Shown here in pieces: positions 1-8,038 of a DNA stretch of 43,193 bases. The DNA comes from Rubrivivax sp. (GTDB lineage: Bacteria > Pseudomonadota > Gammaproteobacteria > Burkholderiales > Burkholderiaceae_C): assembly GCA_027491255.1 (NCBI GenBank), contig JAIXWM010000137.1, positions 1-43,193 on the forward strand. The letters run 5' to 3'. Position 1 is the first letter of the stretch; every line of letters starts with the position of its first letter. The notes beneath the pieces were generated by a model. The model searched no databases and was not told where the DNA came from. It saw only the letters and a list, made by a program, of their open reading frames with translations. A program made the translations under genes and the position numbers.

Positions 1-252
1 AAGCCGAAGGACCTGCCCGAGTTCAAGTGGATCAACACCGTGCTGGGCAACCTCAAGACCACGCTGTCCGGCGCGTTTCACGCGCTGAAGTACCGCAAGT
101 ACGGCCAGACCTACCTGGCAGCCTTCGCCTACCGGTTCAACCGGCGCTTCGATCTGCGCGGCTTGGTGGCGACCCTCATCGCCGATGTGGCGCGGAGCAA
201 GCCGGCGCCCGAAAAAGTGGTCAGGCGGGGGCATGCTGAGGCAGCTTTCTAA
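1..252 (+). CDS. IS1595-family transposase, 3' part (cut by window edge)
   Basis: The open frame enters from base 1 and stops at 250-252, so only about 83 C-terminal residues are visible. The motif NTVLGNLKTTLSG followed by YLAAFAYRFNRRFDL is the characteristic end of the ISXO2-like DDE domain of IS1595-family transposases, in which the NxxFNRRF-type segment lies near the C-terminus. The coding sequence is GC-rich, unlike the AT-richer gene that follows. The right terminal inverted repeat of the element must lie just downstream of 252, but I could not place it with confidence. The next gene overlaps or directly abuts this end, which suggests that the element landed at the 5' edge of the glycan island. 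Confidence 0.85.
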   Translation, partial: KPKDLPEFKWINTVLGNLKTTLSGAFHALKYRKYGQTYLAAFAYRFNRRFDLRGLVATLIADVARSKPAPEKVVRRGHAEAAF

Positions 253-1345
253 TCAAAAATGGGAATTGCCTATTCCTGTCATATCAGCATTCGGGGGTCT
301 GGGAATCTACAGATTGGCAGATGCACTTACTTCCAATTATGTAGGAAAAACGTCTCAAGGTGAGGACATTTGTGAGCATGTAAGTTTCAGCACGGCAATG
401 ACCGCCAATAGTAGGCGCCTGCTTTACATCTTCCCGCGTCTACGTAATTGGGCCCCGCTGGAACATCAGAAACCGATAGAAGTAGTGGTTCGGAAGATGC
501 GCATTGAGCAAAACAGCTCTCAATGTGAGATTTGGGCGCCGCATGAGCATCCTTTGGATGTGTATCGTCAGAGCCACCCGCTCTACGATCATCGATTGCC
601 TCTGCTTGCACAGCTGGTACAAGAAGAGAACCACGAAGGCTGCATAATTGATATCGGGGCAAACATAGGTGATACCATTGCGCTTCTCAGGCTTGCCGGC
701 GTGCAGGCCCCGATAGTGGCACTAGAACCATCTCCGAGATTCTTTACCGTTCTAAAATCGAATATCGCCACCCAGCCTTCTTTTTTTGGTCAAGTGCAAG
801 CTCTAAATGCTTTCGCCGGCGATCCGACTCATTCACTCAGGTTAGAAGAGAGAACAGGAACTGCGAGCACCCAACAGATTCAGCCAGAACGAACAGCCGG
901 CGTACACATTCAAGCACCGACAATTCCTCTATATTATCTCGGATTACAAGATATCTCTATTGTTAAAATAGACACTGATGGCTACGATGCATCAATCCTA
1001 CAGAGTGAGTTTTCTTACCTTACTCGCACGCTTCCGATAGTATGGACTGAAGCCGAAATAAGGTCCATGAAGCAGCATGCGGATTGGGATAATCTCCTGA
1101 AGGACATGCTTAGTGTGTTCGAATGGGTATGCGTATTTGACAATTTTGGCTTCTTAGTTACCCATGGTCGCCTCAACATCAAGGCAACGACTATTTTGGA
1201 TTTACTAAAGTATACACATCATCACGCATCACTACCAGTCGAATCTTTTGGCGAACCAAGAATATACTATCTTGACTTGGTATTTTTTCCCTCTCGCTGG
1301 CAAAAAGTCTATTCTGGTTTCATCGGAAAACTTCCAGAAGCATAA
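233..1345 (+). CDS. FkbM-family SAM-dependent methyltransferase
   Basis: A protein of about 370 aa (from the ATG at 233) with the SAM-binding motif I at residues 138-148 (IIDIGANIGDT), an acidic residue after strand beta-2 (ALEPSP), and the FkbM signature VKIDTDGYD near residues 244-251. Members of this family methylate hydroxyls of sugars or polyketides and often sit in O-antigen, capsule or glycan clusters, which fits the neighbouring glycosyltransferases. The first 130 or so residues are not a family-typical domain that I recognise. The frame extends upstream to an ATG at 185 inside the transposase gene. I chose 233 because a G-rich stretch precedes it, but the native N-terminus may have been removed by the IS. 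GC content is far below that of the rest of the window, indicating acquired DNA. Confidence 0.8.
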   Translation: MLRQLSNQKWELPIPVISAFGGLGIYRLADALTSNYVGKTSQGEDICEHVSFSTAMTANSRRLLYIFPRLRNWAPLEHQKPIEVVVRKMRIEQNSSQCEIWAPHEHPLDVYRQSHPLYDHRLPLLAQLVQEENHEGCIIDIGANIGDTIALLRLAGVQAPIVALEPSPRFFTVLKSNIATQPSFFGQVQALNAFAGDPTHSLRLEERTGTASTQQIQPERTAGVHIQAPTIPLYYLGLQDISIVKIDTDGYDASILQSEFSYLTRTLPIVWTEAEIRSMKQHADWDNLLKDMLSVFEWVCVFDNFGFLVTHGRLNIKATTILDLLKYTHHHASLPVESFGEPRIYYLDLVFFPSRWQKVYSGFIGKLPEA

Positions 1346-1360
1346 GGATAGCCATAATGA

Positions 1361-1593
1361 GGCTTTATTGGAAGCATTGGTTCATGGAGCGTGATTAATC
1401 CAGAATCCAGGGTATCTGATGATGTGTCTATTGCAAATGCGTGTCTAGTAGGAGCGCGCGCTGGTATATTAAAGGGATTAAATTGGGCGATCGCGCCACG
1501 TTGGGTTCGGCCGCTGTATTGACAAATTCCACACAAGAAATGGGACTAACCCTCGTCGGCATTCCGGCCAATCCAACTCCAAAGGTTGAATAG
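1361..1593 (+). pseudogene. remnant of a hexapeptide-repeat (LbH) sugar O-acyltransferase
   Basis: Translating the plus strand gives two pieces of one left-handed beta-helix protein in different frames. Bases 1361-1460 encode a stretch containing INPESRVSDDVSIANACLVG, the usual entry to the hexapeptide repeats of NeuD/PglD-type sugar acetyltransferases. Bases 1471-1593, one frame over, encode GIKLGDRATLGSAAVLT and then GLTLVGIPANP and a TAG stop, the usual exit of the same fold. There is no start codon context at the front and the middle coils are missing, so this looks like an internally deleted, frameshifted relic. It fills the gap between the methyltransferase and the convergent glycosyltransferase and supports a former larger glycan locus. 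The recognition rests on the hexapeptide pattern only. Confidence 0.65.
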
Positions 1594-1612
1594 ATCTAGA
1601 TATTACTGAATC

Positions 1613-2266
1613 CTACACGTCACAGTTCGTTCGAAAAAAGAATTCTAACTTTGCTGGGCAAACATGATTTATTCTTGCTAGTTCGATACTATACCTAGTC
1701 TTTATCGCGTTTTTTAGAAATGAATACATCAATCGATCGTCGTTATACTGATCAGTCTCTTTGTAAATGTGCGCCGCCCTCACGCCGTATTCGCGCTTGA
1801 AAAGCATTGTATTGTTGTCACACATCTCGTACGGCACTCTTCGTGTAGGTGAATCACCAACTGATTCAAAGCGGTCTACGCCCAGATACAAACCGCAAGA
1901 GGTGTAAATCTTGCGCAGCACAGTGATCCATTGGGCATAGCCCATTGCGGGCAGGACGGTCTCCACATAATCCGGGTCCCACCACACATCATCATCGGCA
2001 AAGGTCACCCACGGGGTACGGGCGACCATCAGGCCAATGGACCGCAGCAATGAGCCGGGAGCTTGATCATTCCGGCCTGACCCTGACGGCGCAACAATGC
2101 TGAAGCGCGTGGGTCCGTTAAAGCTGAAGGGGTCAAGATCAGAGTCACGGTAGTCGTCCCATAGCAACAGGTGGAATGTTTGACCAGTGACAGTCTGCCG
2201 ATCGATGGATGCGATCAGCTTCAGTAAGGAAGCTTTACCCGTTGTGGGCGTGATGATGGTGATCAC
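1613..2266 (-). CDS. GT-A fold (GT2-like) glycosyltransferase
   Basis: A 217-aa protein starting at a GTG (2264-2266). It opens with the beta-alpha start MITIITPTTGKASLLKLIAS, typical of GT2 nucleotide-sugar transferases. It carries the metal-binding acidic triad DDDVWWDP at residues 91-98 (the DXD element), and further on a conserved acidic DDRLMY segment near the C-terminus that could supply the base. No membrane segment is visible, so it probably acts at the inner face of the membrane on a lipid- or protein-linked glycan. The length is short for the family, but the core GT-A domain is complete. GC content is low, like the FkbM gene it faces. The acceptor and donor sugars cannot be inferred from the sequence. 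Confidence 0.8.
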   Translation of the reverse strand: MITIITPTTGKASLLKLIASIDRQTVTGQTFHLLLWDDYRDSDLDPFSFNGPTRFSIVAPSGSGRNDQAPGSLLRSIGLMVARTPWVTFADDDVWWDPDYVETVLPAMGYAQWITVLRKIYTSCGLYLGVDRFESVGDSPTRRVPYEMCDNNTMLFKREYGVRAAHIYKETDQYNDDRLMYSFLKNAIKTRYSIELARINHVCPAKLEFFFRTNCDV

Positions 2267-2368
2267 GGCTGTTTGGGCATTAAGGCCCCATCAATTACCA
2301 ACTTGATTGAAAACCTGCCTCAGCAAGGCTCACCCTATGACAATTAGGCCGCTCCGGCCGTCGCCGCC

Positions 2369-4243
2369 CTAAGGCAGCGAACTCACCACCGGCTCGTTCA
2401 CCAGCCGCATCGGATGCCGGGCGTGGGTATCGACGACGTAGCGGCAGAAATCGGCATGCTGCTCGCCGAACAACGGGCGGGCCAGACCTTGGCGCTCGAG
2501 TTGCTCGGAAAGACTCTTGCGCCAGCCTGGGTCGTCGATCAGGCGGACGGTGGCTTCGATCATGCCCTGCTCGCTGTCGGGTGCCAGATCCATGGGCAGC
2601 CCCAGTCGGCCGAACAGGCCGCGGTCGATGTTGGAGTGAACCTCGCGGTGGCTGCGGCACACACCCGGCAGGCCTTGGCTGACGGCATCGACGATGCTGT
2701 TGGTGTTGCCGAAGGGGAAGGGGTTGAGGAACAGATCACACCCGCTGATGCATTGCAGGTATTCGGCAAAGGGCATGTGGCGGTGCACCACGGCGCCGGG
2801 CACCTGCCGGGTGATCTCGGCACGCGCGACGAGCCAGGTCAGGCCGTTTGCAAAAGCCGGGATGAAGTGAAACTCCACCCGGGCGCGGGCCTGCTGCTGG
2901 ATCTGGCGGCAGGTCTGCAGGAAGGGCACGTTCATCTTCATCGTCGCCCCGATCACAGCCACTCGTACCGCGCCGGTATCGGGTAGGTGGCTCTGACAGC
3001 GTTCAGGCCAATGCGCCGGCGGCCGGTAGGGGATGGCTTGCTTGGGCACCGCGATCAGCCGCTCGGTGAAGCAGGCTGGATCGCCGATGTAGTCCTCCTC
3101 GACCACGACGTAGTCCATCGTCGGTGCCAGCGTGGTGGCTGGGTGGCCCAGCGCTGCCAGCTGCATCGGCGCCAGCCGCAGGTTGGCCGTGTAGATGGTG
3201 TACGGAAACATGCCCAGGCTGGGGTAGTACACCAACTGCGGCCGCACCCGCGCGGCAACTTCGAGCGTCTTTCGCACGTTCTCGATGACGGGATCGGCCC
3301 TGGACATGAGCACGAACTCGTCGAACATCGCGCGCGTGGTGTCGTCAGTGCAGTCCTGCAGGCCCACACCGACCAAGCGATAACGCTCCTTCAGCGCCAG
3401 CATCGAAAGCGAGTGCGTGCGGTAGATGGAGTGCGTGCCATGAAACCACTCCAGCACCACCATCAAAGTCTGCTTCTCGGGCAGCTCGGCCGGTGGTTCG
3501 TAGGCGGTCACCACGTCGGTGATGCCTTCGGCCAGCATCCTGCGCCGTATCAACCGGTTCAGCGGCGCCTTCACCGCGTGCTTGTCGTCACGGATGGCGT
3601 AGCTGCAGTGCATCCAGACGTCGTGGATGAAGCCTTCGGGCACGGCGGCGATGGTCTGCAGCTGGTCCAGGCGCTGCGGCAGCCAGCCCAGGATGAGTTC
3701 GCGCTTGTTGTGGCCGTTGGCGGTGATGTTCATGCGCGGTGACAGCAGCGCCATCAGCAGCGAAGCGCACAAACGCGGGCTGCGGTACCACAGTTCGTCG
3801 ACGTCGAGGCTGAGGTCGCTGTCCAGCACGTACAGCACGCACAGCTTCAACAGCGCCGGGTGCTGCAGGTCGAGGTGGGTGCCCTCAGGCGCGCGCACGC
3901 CGCCCAGCGCGCGGATCACGTGGTCGGCGTTGCGCAGCGGGGTGGCGGCGAACAGCGTCCCGATCCAGCGCTGGCGCGTGATGAAGTCGAAGAAGCCGCC
4001 GTCGCTGAGCGTGAAGCCGGGGTCTGCGAACAGAGTGCCGATGGCCTGGGCCAGGCGCGCGGCCACCAGAAGTTCGATCTCTTCGGGGCTCAGGCCGGGG
4101 GGCGTGTGCGCCAGCGTCAGGGCGCCCACGTGGCCGTGGTGGGTGTCGATCAACTGCAGCGCCCGCAGCAGCTTGAGCGCGGCCGGCTCGTAGGCGCGCG
4201 CGGCAATTTCGGCTTCGAGTTCTTCAATGACGACGGTGGACAT
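2369..4243 (-). CDS. HMW1C-like cytoplasmic N-glycosyltransferase (GT41)
   Basis: A 624-aa protein, almost the length of the characterised Actinobacillus/Haemophilus HMW1C enzymes (about 620 aa). These transfer hexose from a UDP-sugar to asparagine in N-X-S/T sequons of surface proteins, in the cytoplasm. Residues 1-240 form the all-alpha domain; the rest is a GT-B fold. Family hallmarks are HGTHSIYRTHS (268-278), LGHPATTLAPTMDYVVVEED (365-384), ATMKMN with K436, and NPFPFGNTNSIVD (507-519) ending in D519. K436 and D519 align, by my recollection, with the UDP-binding Lys441 and Asp525 of the Actinobacillus enzyme. No signal peptide is seen, as expected. No hmwA/hmwB two-partner adhesin lies in the window, so its substrate is unknown; flagellin, pilin or a distant adhesin are possible. 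A SPINDLY-type O-GlcNAc transferase is less likely because no TPR repeats are seen. Confidence 0.85.
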   Translation of the reverse strand: MSTVVIEELEAEIAARAYEPAALKLLRALQLIDTHHGHVGALTLAHTPPGLSPEEIELLVAARLAQAIGTLFADPGFTLSDGGFFDFITRQRWIGTLFAATPLRNADHVIRALGGVRAPEGTHLDLQHPALLKLCVLYVLDSDLSLDVDELWYRSPRLCASLLMALLSPRMNITANGHNKRELILGWLPQRLDQLQTIAAVPEGFIHDVWMHCSYAIRDDKHAVKAPLNRLIRRRMLAEGITDVVTAYEPPAELPEKQTLMVVLEWFHGTHSIYRTHSLSMLALKERYRLVGVGLQDCTDDTTRAMFDEFVLMSRADPVIENVRKTLEVAARVRPQLVYYPSLGMFPYTIYTANLRLAPMQLAALGHPATTLAPTMDYVVVEEDYIGDPACFTERLIAVPKQAIPYRPPAHWPERCQSHLPDTGAVRVAVIGATMKMNVPFLQTCRQIQQQARARVEFHFIPAFANGLTWLVARAEITRQVPGAVVHRHMPFAEYLQCISGCDLFLNPFPFGNTNSIVDAVSQGLPGVCRSHREVHSNIDRGLFGRLGLPMDLAPDSEQGMIEATVRLIDDPGWRKSLSEQLERQGLARPLFGEQHADFCRYVVDTHARHPMRLVNEPVVSSLP

Positions 4244-4312
4244 CTCTGGGCCGCTGGTGGATCAGTTCAGTCACCACGGAACCACGAGTTTACGGCCGCG
4301 CGCGGCCCCGGT

Positions 4313-5605
4313 CTACAACCCCAGCCACTTGGGCAGGAACAGCGTGATCGACGGGAAGGCGATCAGCACCGACATGCGCAGGATGTCGGCGTAGATGAAG
4401 GGCACGACGCCGCGCCAGATGGTCGTCGTCGGCACCTGCGGCATCACGCTGGACAGCACGAAGATGTTCATGCCCACGGGTGGCGTGATCAGACTGATTT
4501 CGATCACGCACACCACCAGGATGCCGAACCACACCGGGTCGAAGCCGAGCGAGGTGACGAGCGGGAAGAAGATCGGCACCGTCAACAGCATCATCGACAG
4601 GCTCTCCATGGCCGTGCCGAGCACGACGTAGATGGCGCAGATCGCGACGATGACGACGATGGGGTGGATCTGGAACTGGGTGACGAAGTCCTTCAGTGCG
4701 TTGGGCAGTTCGGTGAAGTTCAGGAAGTTCGCGAACAGCGAGGCGCCGATGACGATGAGGAAGAGCATCGCCGAGGTGCGGGCGGACTCCACCAGCACGT
4801 CGCGCAGCACGGGCAGCGTGAGCGAGCGCCGCGCCAGCGCGAACAGGAAGCCGCCCATCGCGCCGACGCCGGCGGCCTCGGTGGGGGTGAAGAAGCCGCC
4901 GTACATGCCGCCCATGACGATGGCGAACAGGAGCACCACGCCCCAGATGCTGCGCATGGCCTTCAGCCGATCGGCCCAGCTCGCGCGCTCGCCCGGAGGG
5001 CCGTACTCGGGATGGCGGCTCGTCACCCAGACCGAGGCCAGCATGTAGAAGCCCATCGCGACCAGGCCCGGGATCACGCCGGCGGCGAACAGCGCGCCGA
5101 TGCTCTGTTCGGTCATGATGCCGTAGATGACCATGATGACCGACGGCGGTATCAGGATGCCCAAGGTCGCCCCGGCGCACACCGTGCCCGCGGCGAAGGC
5201 CGTCGAGTAGTTGAAGCGCTGCATCTCCGGCATCGCCACGCGCGCCATCGTTGCCGTGGTGGCCAGCGAGGAGCCGCAGATCGCGCCGAAGCCGGCGCAG
5301 GCGGCGATGGTCGACAGCGCCAAGCCGCCGCGCCGGTGGCCAATGAAGGCATAGGCGGCCTGGTACAGGTCGCGCGACATGCCGGCGCGTGTGACGAAGT
5401 TGCCCATCAGCACGAACAGCGGCACCACCGACAGCGTGTAGGCGCCGATGTCGGTGAACTCGCCGGCCGCGGAGGACATCGCTGCCGGCCAGGAGCGCAT
5501 CAGCGCGAAGCCGACGAAGCCTACGATGCCCATCGCCACGGCGATGGGGACGCGCAGCGCCATCAGCGCGAACATGGCCGCGAAACCGAGCAAGCCTTCG
5601 ATCAT
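4313..5605 (-). CDS. dctM: TRAP transporter large permease DctM
   Basis: A 430-aa, strongly hydrophobic protein with about a dozen membrane segments. Segments such as RVPIAVAMGIVGFVGFA at the start, GAICGSSLATTATMARVAMP near residue 85 and the C-terminal GMNIFVLSSV match the DctM family, the ion-coupled channel subunit of TRAP uptake systems for carboxylates. Its start overlaps the dctQ stop by four bases (ATGA), so the two are translationally coupled. It is the last gene of a dctP-dctQ-dctM operon transcribed leftward. The substrate cannot be read from this subunit. Confidence 0.92.
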   Translation of the reverse strand: MIEGLLGFAAMFALMALRVPIAVAMGIVGFVGFALMRSWPAAMSSAAGEFTDIGAYTLSVVPLFVLMGNFVTRAGMSRDLYQAAYAFIGHRRGGLALSTIAACAGFGAICGSSLATTATMARVAMPEMQRFNYSTAFAAGTVCAGATLGILIPPSVIMVIYGIMTEQSIGALFAAGVIPGLVAMGFYMLASVWVTSRHPEYGPPGERASWADRLKAMRSIWGVVLLFAIVMGGMYGGFFTPTEAAGVGAMGGFLFALARRSLTLPVLRDVLVESARTSAMLFLIVIGASLFANFLNFTELPNALKDFVTQFQIHPIVVIVAICAIYVVLGTAMESLSMMLLTVPIFFPLVTSLGFDPVWFGILVVCVIEISLITPPVGMNIFVLSSVMPQVPTTTIWRGVVPFIYADILRMSVLIAFPSITLFLPKWLGL

Positions 5606-6111
5606 GACCCGCTCCCGGTGACCGGTGCGACGGGGCGGCTCGGCTGGCCGGAGGCAGCGCGCATCGCCTCGCGTGCTGCAAGCACGAGGTGCACCAGCGC
5701 GGTCAACAGCAGCATGGCCGCCACCATGCGGTGGAAGGGACCCAGAGGAATCTCCAGCCGGGCCGTGATGTCGCCCATCTCATAGGTGCGCGCCGAGCGC
5801 CGCCACACGAGCCAGGAGGCCGCGCCGAAGACCAGTCCCGTCAGCAGGTTGGCCAGGGACTGCTGCAGCGTCAGCAGGCGCGGCGGCATGATGCGGTCCA
5901 GCAGGTCGAAGACGATGTGCTCGCTGGCCATCGACGCCAGAGGCAGCGCCAGGAAGATCATGACCAGCATGCACAACTCGGTCAGCTCGACCGCGCCGGG
6001 CAGCGAGTTGCCCAGCAGCTTGCGACCGACGACGTCGACGCAGGTCAGCAGCATCATCGCGAACAGCGCGACGGCTGCCACGTAGGCCAGGAGAGATTCG
6101 AAGCGCTTCAT
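5602..6111 (-). CDS. dctQ: TRAP transporter small permease DctQ
   Basis: A 169-aa protein with four predicted membrane helices. The pattern VDVVGRKLLGNSLPGAVELT near residues 25-45 is the conserved DctQ element (R-x-x-x-N-x-x-x-P-x-x-E-E/L). DctQ partners DctM in the inner membrane of TRAP transporters. It lies 118 bases after dctP and overlaps dctM by four bases. A strong hairpin and a terminator-like element sit just upstream, between it and dctP, so it is likely expressed at a lower level than the receptor. Confidence 0.9.
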   Translation of the reverse strand: MKRFESLLAYVAAVALFAMMLLTCVDVVGRKLLGNSLPGAVELTELCMLVMIFLALPLASMASEHIVFDLLDRIMPPRLLTLQQSLANLLTGLVFGAASWLVWRRSARTYEMGDITARLEIPLGPFHRMVAAMLLLTALVHLVLAAREAMRAASGQPSRPVAPVTGSGS

Positions 6112-6123
6112 CTCGACCCAATG

Positions 6124-6145
6124 AAAAAGGCCGGAGTGCCCGGCC
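6124..6145 (-). terminator. intrinsic-terminator-like hairpin between dctP and dctQ
   Basis: Read on the minus strand, the sequence is GGCCGG, a 5-nt loop, CCGGCC, then five T residues, 12-13 bases before the dctQ start. This is the form of a (short-stem) Rho-independent terminator facing transcription that leaves dctP. With a 6-bp stem and five U's it is probably leaky, letting some transcripts continue into dctQM. Confidence 0.6.
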
Positions 6146-6200
6146 CGTGGTCTCGCGGATGAGCCGCCCGCCCGAACGGATGGCCGACTGCCGCAGGAGG

Positions 6201-6223
6201 TCGGGGCCCGCAGCGGGCCCCGA
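6201..6223 (-). other. 11-bp stem-loop just after dctP stop
   Basis: The arms TCGGGGCCCGC (6201-6211) and GCGGGCCCCGA (6213-6223) are perfectly complementary around a single central base. The hairpin begins 7 bases after the dctP stop codon in the direction of transcription and has no T-run. Such a structure would protect the 3' end of the dctP mRNA from exonucleases, a common way to make more binding protein than permease; that role is inferred. Confidence 0.7.
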
Positions 6224-6229
6224 CGGTAC

Positions 6230-7240
6230 TCACTTGGCCTTCGCGATCTCGGCCCGGAACTCGGCCAGCACAGCCGCCGCGTTGCGCAGGCCCTTCTCCT
6301 CGGCCTTCTTGACCCATTCGGCCTCCAGCGGTGCGGTCCTGGCCTTGTAGTCGGCGACGAACTTCGCGTCGGCGGTGATCGACTCGATGCCGGCGGCCTT
6401 CTGCGCCTGCAGGCTCTTGTCGTCTTCCTCGTCCCAGTACTTGCCGAAGCGGCGTGCCGCGTGCTCGCCGGACAGCTTCTCGATCGCCGCCTGGTCGGCC
6501 TTGGAGATCTTGTTCCAAGTGCCCTCGTTCATGACGAAGGCGAAGCTCGTGTTGTAGGCGCCGCCCGGGATGGCCGTGCGGTACTTCGTGAACTTCTCGA
6601 GCTTGAACGAGACGACGGACTCATCGGGGAACCAGTTGCCGTCCATCACGCCCGAGGACAGCATCTCATAGGCTTGGCTGGCCGGGCGCAGCGTCATGTT
6701 CACGCCCAGGGCCTTGCCCACGTCGTTGACGAAGCCGCCGCCGACGCGGAACTTCACGCCTTCGAAGTCGGCCAAGGTGCGGATCGGCTTCTTGTTGTTG
6801 AAGATGACGCCAGGGCCATGGGTGAACACAGTGATGACCTTCAGGCCGCGGTGTTCGTTGAAGCGGGCCAGGTGGCGTTCGTAGATGCGCTGGTAGGCCA
6901 CGCTCGTGGCCACCGAGTCGTCACCGAGGAAGGGGAACTCGGCGATGCCGGTCATCAGGTAGCGGCCAGGCGTATACCCGTGGACGCTGAAGGACAGGTC
7001 GGCCTGGCCGTCGCGAATGGCGTCGAAGGTGGCCGGCGGCGGCGACACGGGCTTGGGCAGGATGTTGCACTTCACGCGGTCGGCAGTGGCCTTGGACACG
7101 TCGGCGCACCAGTCGGCCTGGGCGCGTGAAAGCAGGTGGGCTGGCGGCAGCCAGCTCGACGCCGCCAGCACGACCTGGGCGGAGGCCGCGGCCGAGGCGC
7201 CCATCGCGACGAGGGCGGCAAGGGTCTTGATCTTCAACAT
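6230..7240 (-). CDS. dctP: TRAP transporter periplasmic substrate-binding protein DctP
   Basis: A 336-aa protein with a Sec signal peptide (MLKIKTLAALVAMGASAAAS, likely cleaved at ASA-Q22). The mature part has the DctP layout: GQADLSFSVHGYTPGRY near 80-95, the loop NNKKPIRTLADFEGVKFRV around 148-166 with the conserved Arg at about 165 that contacts substrate carboxylates, and a long C-terminal helix region rich in Lys and Glu. It is the first gene of the dctPQM operon. The ligand is probably an organic acid, but the subtype cannot be decided by eye. The promoter should lie in the 114 bases before it, downstream of msrQ. Confidence 0.9.
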   Translation of the reverse strand: MLKIKTLAALVAMGASAAASAQVVLAASSWLPPAHLLSRAQADWCADVSKATADRVKCNILPKPVSPPPATFDAIRDGQADLSFSVHGYTPGRYLMTGIAEFPFLGDDSVATSVAYQRIYERHLARFNEHRGLKVITVFTHGPGVIFNNKKPIRTLADFEGVKFRVGGGFVNDVGKALGVNMTLRPASQAYEMLSSGVMDGNWFPDESVVSFKLEKFTKYRTAIPGGAYNTSFAFVMNEGTWNKISKADQAAIEKLSGEHAARRFGKYWDEEDDKSLQAQKAAGIESITADAKFVADYKARTAPLEAEWVKKAEEKGLRNAAAVLAEFRAEIAKAK

Positions 7241-7354
7241 GACATCCTCGAGGTAGGGGGAACAGTGGATAACGCTGGTGCGCAGGCCGGCAGGCGTTCT
7301 GCTCGCGCTGGAGCGCTGCGAAATGCTAACGCTGTAGCGCGCTCTGGGAGCCTG

Positions 7355-7975
7355 TCACTTACCCTGAGCCCCTTTGGCGAGCCGCTGGCCTGCACGCCAG
7401 CCCAGCAGCGCGACGATGAGAGCGCCGTAGACACCGACCTCGGCGAGGTCGTTCTTGCCTGTGCGCATCCAGTAGAAGTGCAGCAGGGCCAGCAGGGCGA
7501 CCGCGTAGACCGAGCGGTGCAGGGCTTGCCAGCGGCGCGCGCCCAGCGCGCGCACCGCGCGGTCGAGCGAGGTGGCGGCCAGCGGCAGCATGAGCAGCAG
7601 CGCGGCCGTGCCGACCAGGATGAAGGGGCGCTTGGCGATGTCCTTCACGATGGTGGCGATGTCCAGCCCCATGTCCAGCGCGGCGTAGCACAGGAAATGC
7701 ACGCCGGCATAGAAGAAGGCGTACAGGCCCAGCATGCGCCGCAGTCGCGCCAGCGCATGCCAGCCCGTCCAGCGGCGCAGCGGCGTGACGGCCAGCGCCA
7801 GGCACAGGAAGCGCAAGGCCCATTCACCGCTGTCGCGGATCAGCCGCTCGGCCGGGTTGGCGCCGAGGTGTGCCGAGGGGTCGGTCAGGGCGGCGAAGGC
7901 GAGCCAGGAGAAGGGCAGGGCCGCGATGACGAAGACACCCGGTCTTGTTGCCGGATGCAGCAGCAGGCGGTTCAC
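7355..7975 (-). CDS. msrQ: MsrQ, haem-binding membrane subunit of the MsrPQ methionine sulfoxide reductase
   Basis: A 206-aa polytopic protein of the ferric-reductase-like (YedZ) family. Histidines in membrane segments (YAGVHFLCY, ALHRSVY, LLHFYW) are the expected haem b ligands, and the ARLRRMLGLYAF motif is typical. MsrQ passes electrons from the quinone pool or cytoplasmic flavin to periplasmic MsrP. The likely start is a GTG (7973-7975), placing it 63 bases after msrP on the same strand. The length is normal for the family. Confidence 0.92.
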   Translation of the reverse strand: MNRLLLHPATRPGVFVIAALPFSWLAFAALTDPSAHLGANPAERLIRDSGEWALRFLCLALAVTPLRRWTGWHALARLRRMLGLYAFFYAGVHFLCYAALDMGLDIATIVKDIAKRPFILVGTAALLLMLPLAATSLDRAVRALGARRWQALHRSVYAVALLALLHFYWMRTGKNDLAEVGVYGALIVALLGWRAGQRLAKGAQGK

Positions 7976-8038
7976 GGTCGCGAGCGCAGGTGGCTTGCGA
8001 GGGGACGCGATGTCGGACGCGGGGCCTGCCCGGGCCTC

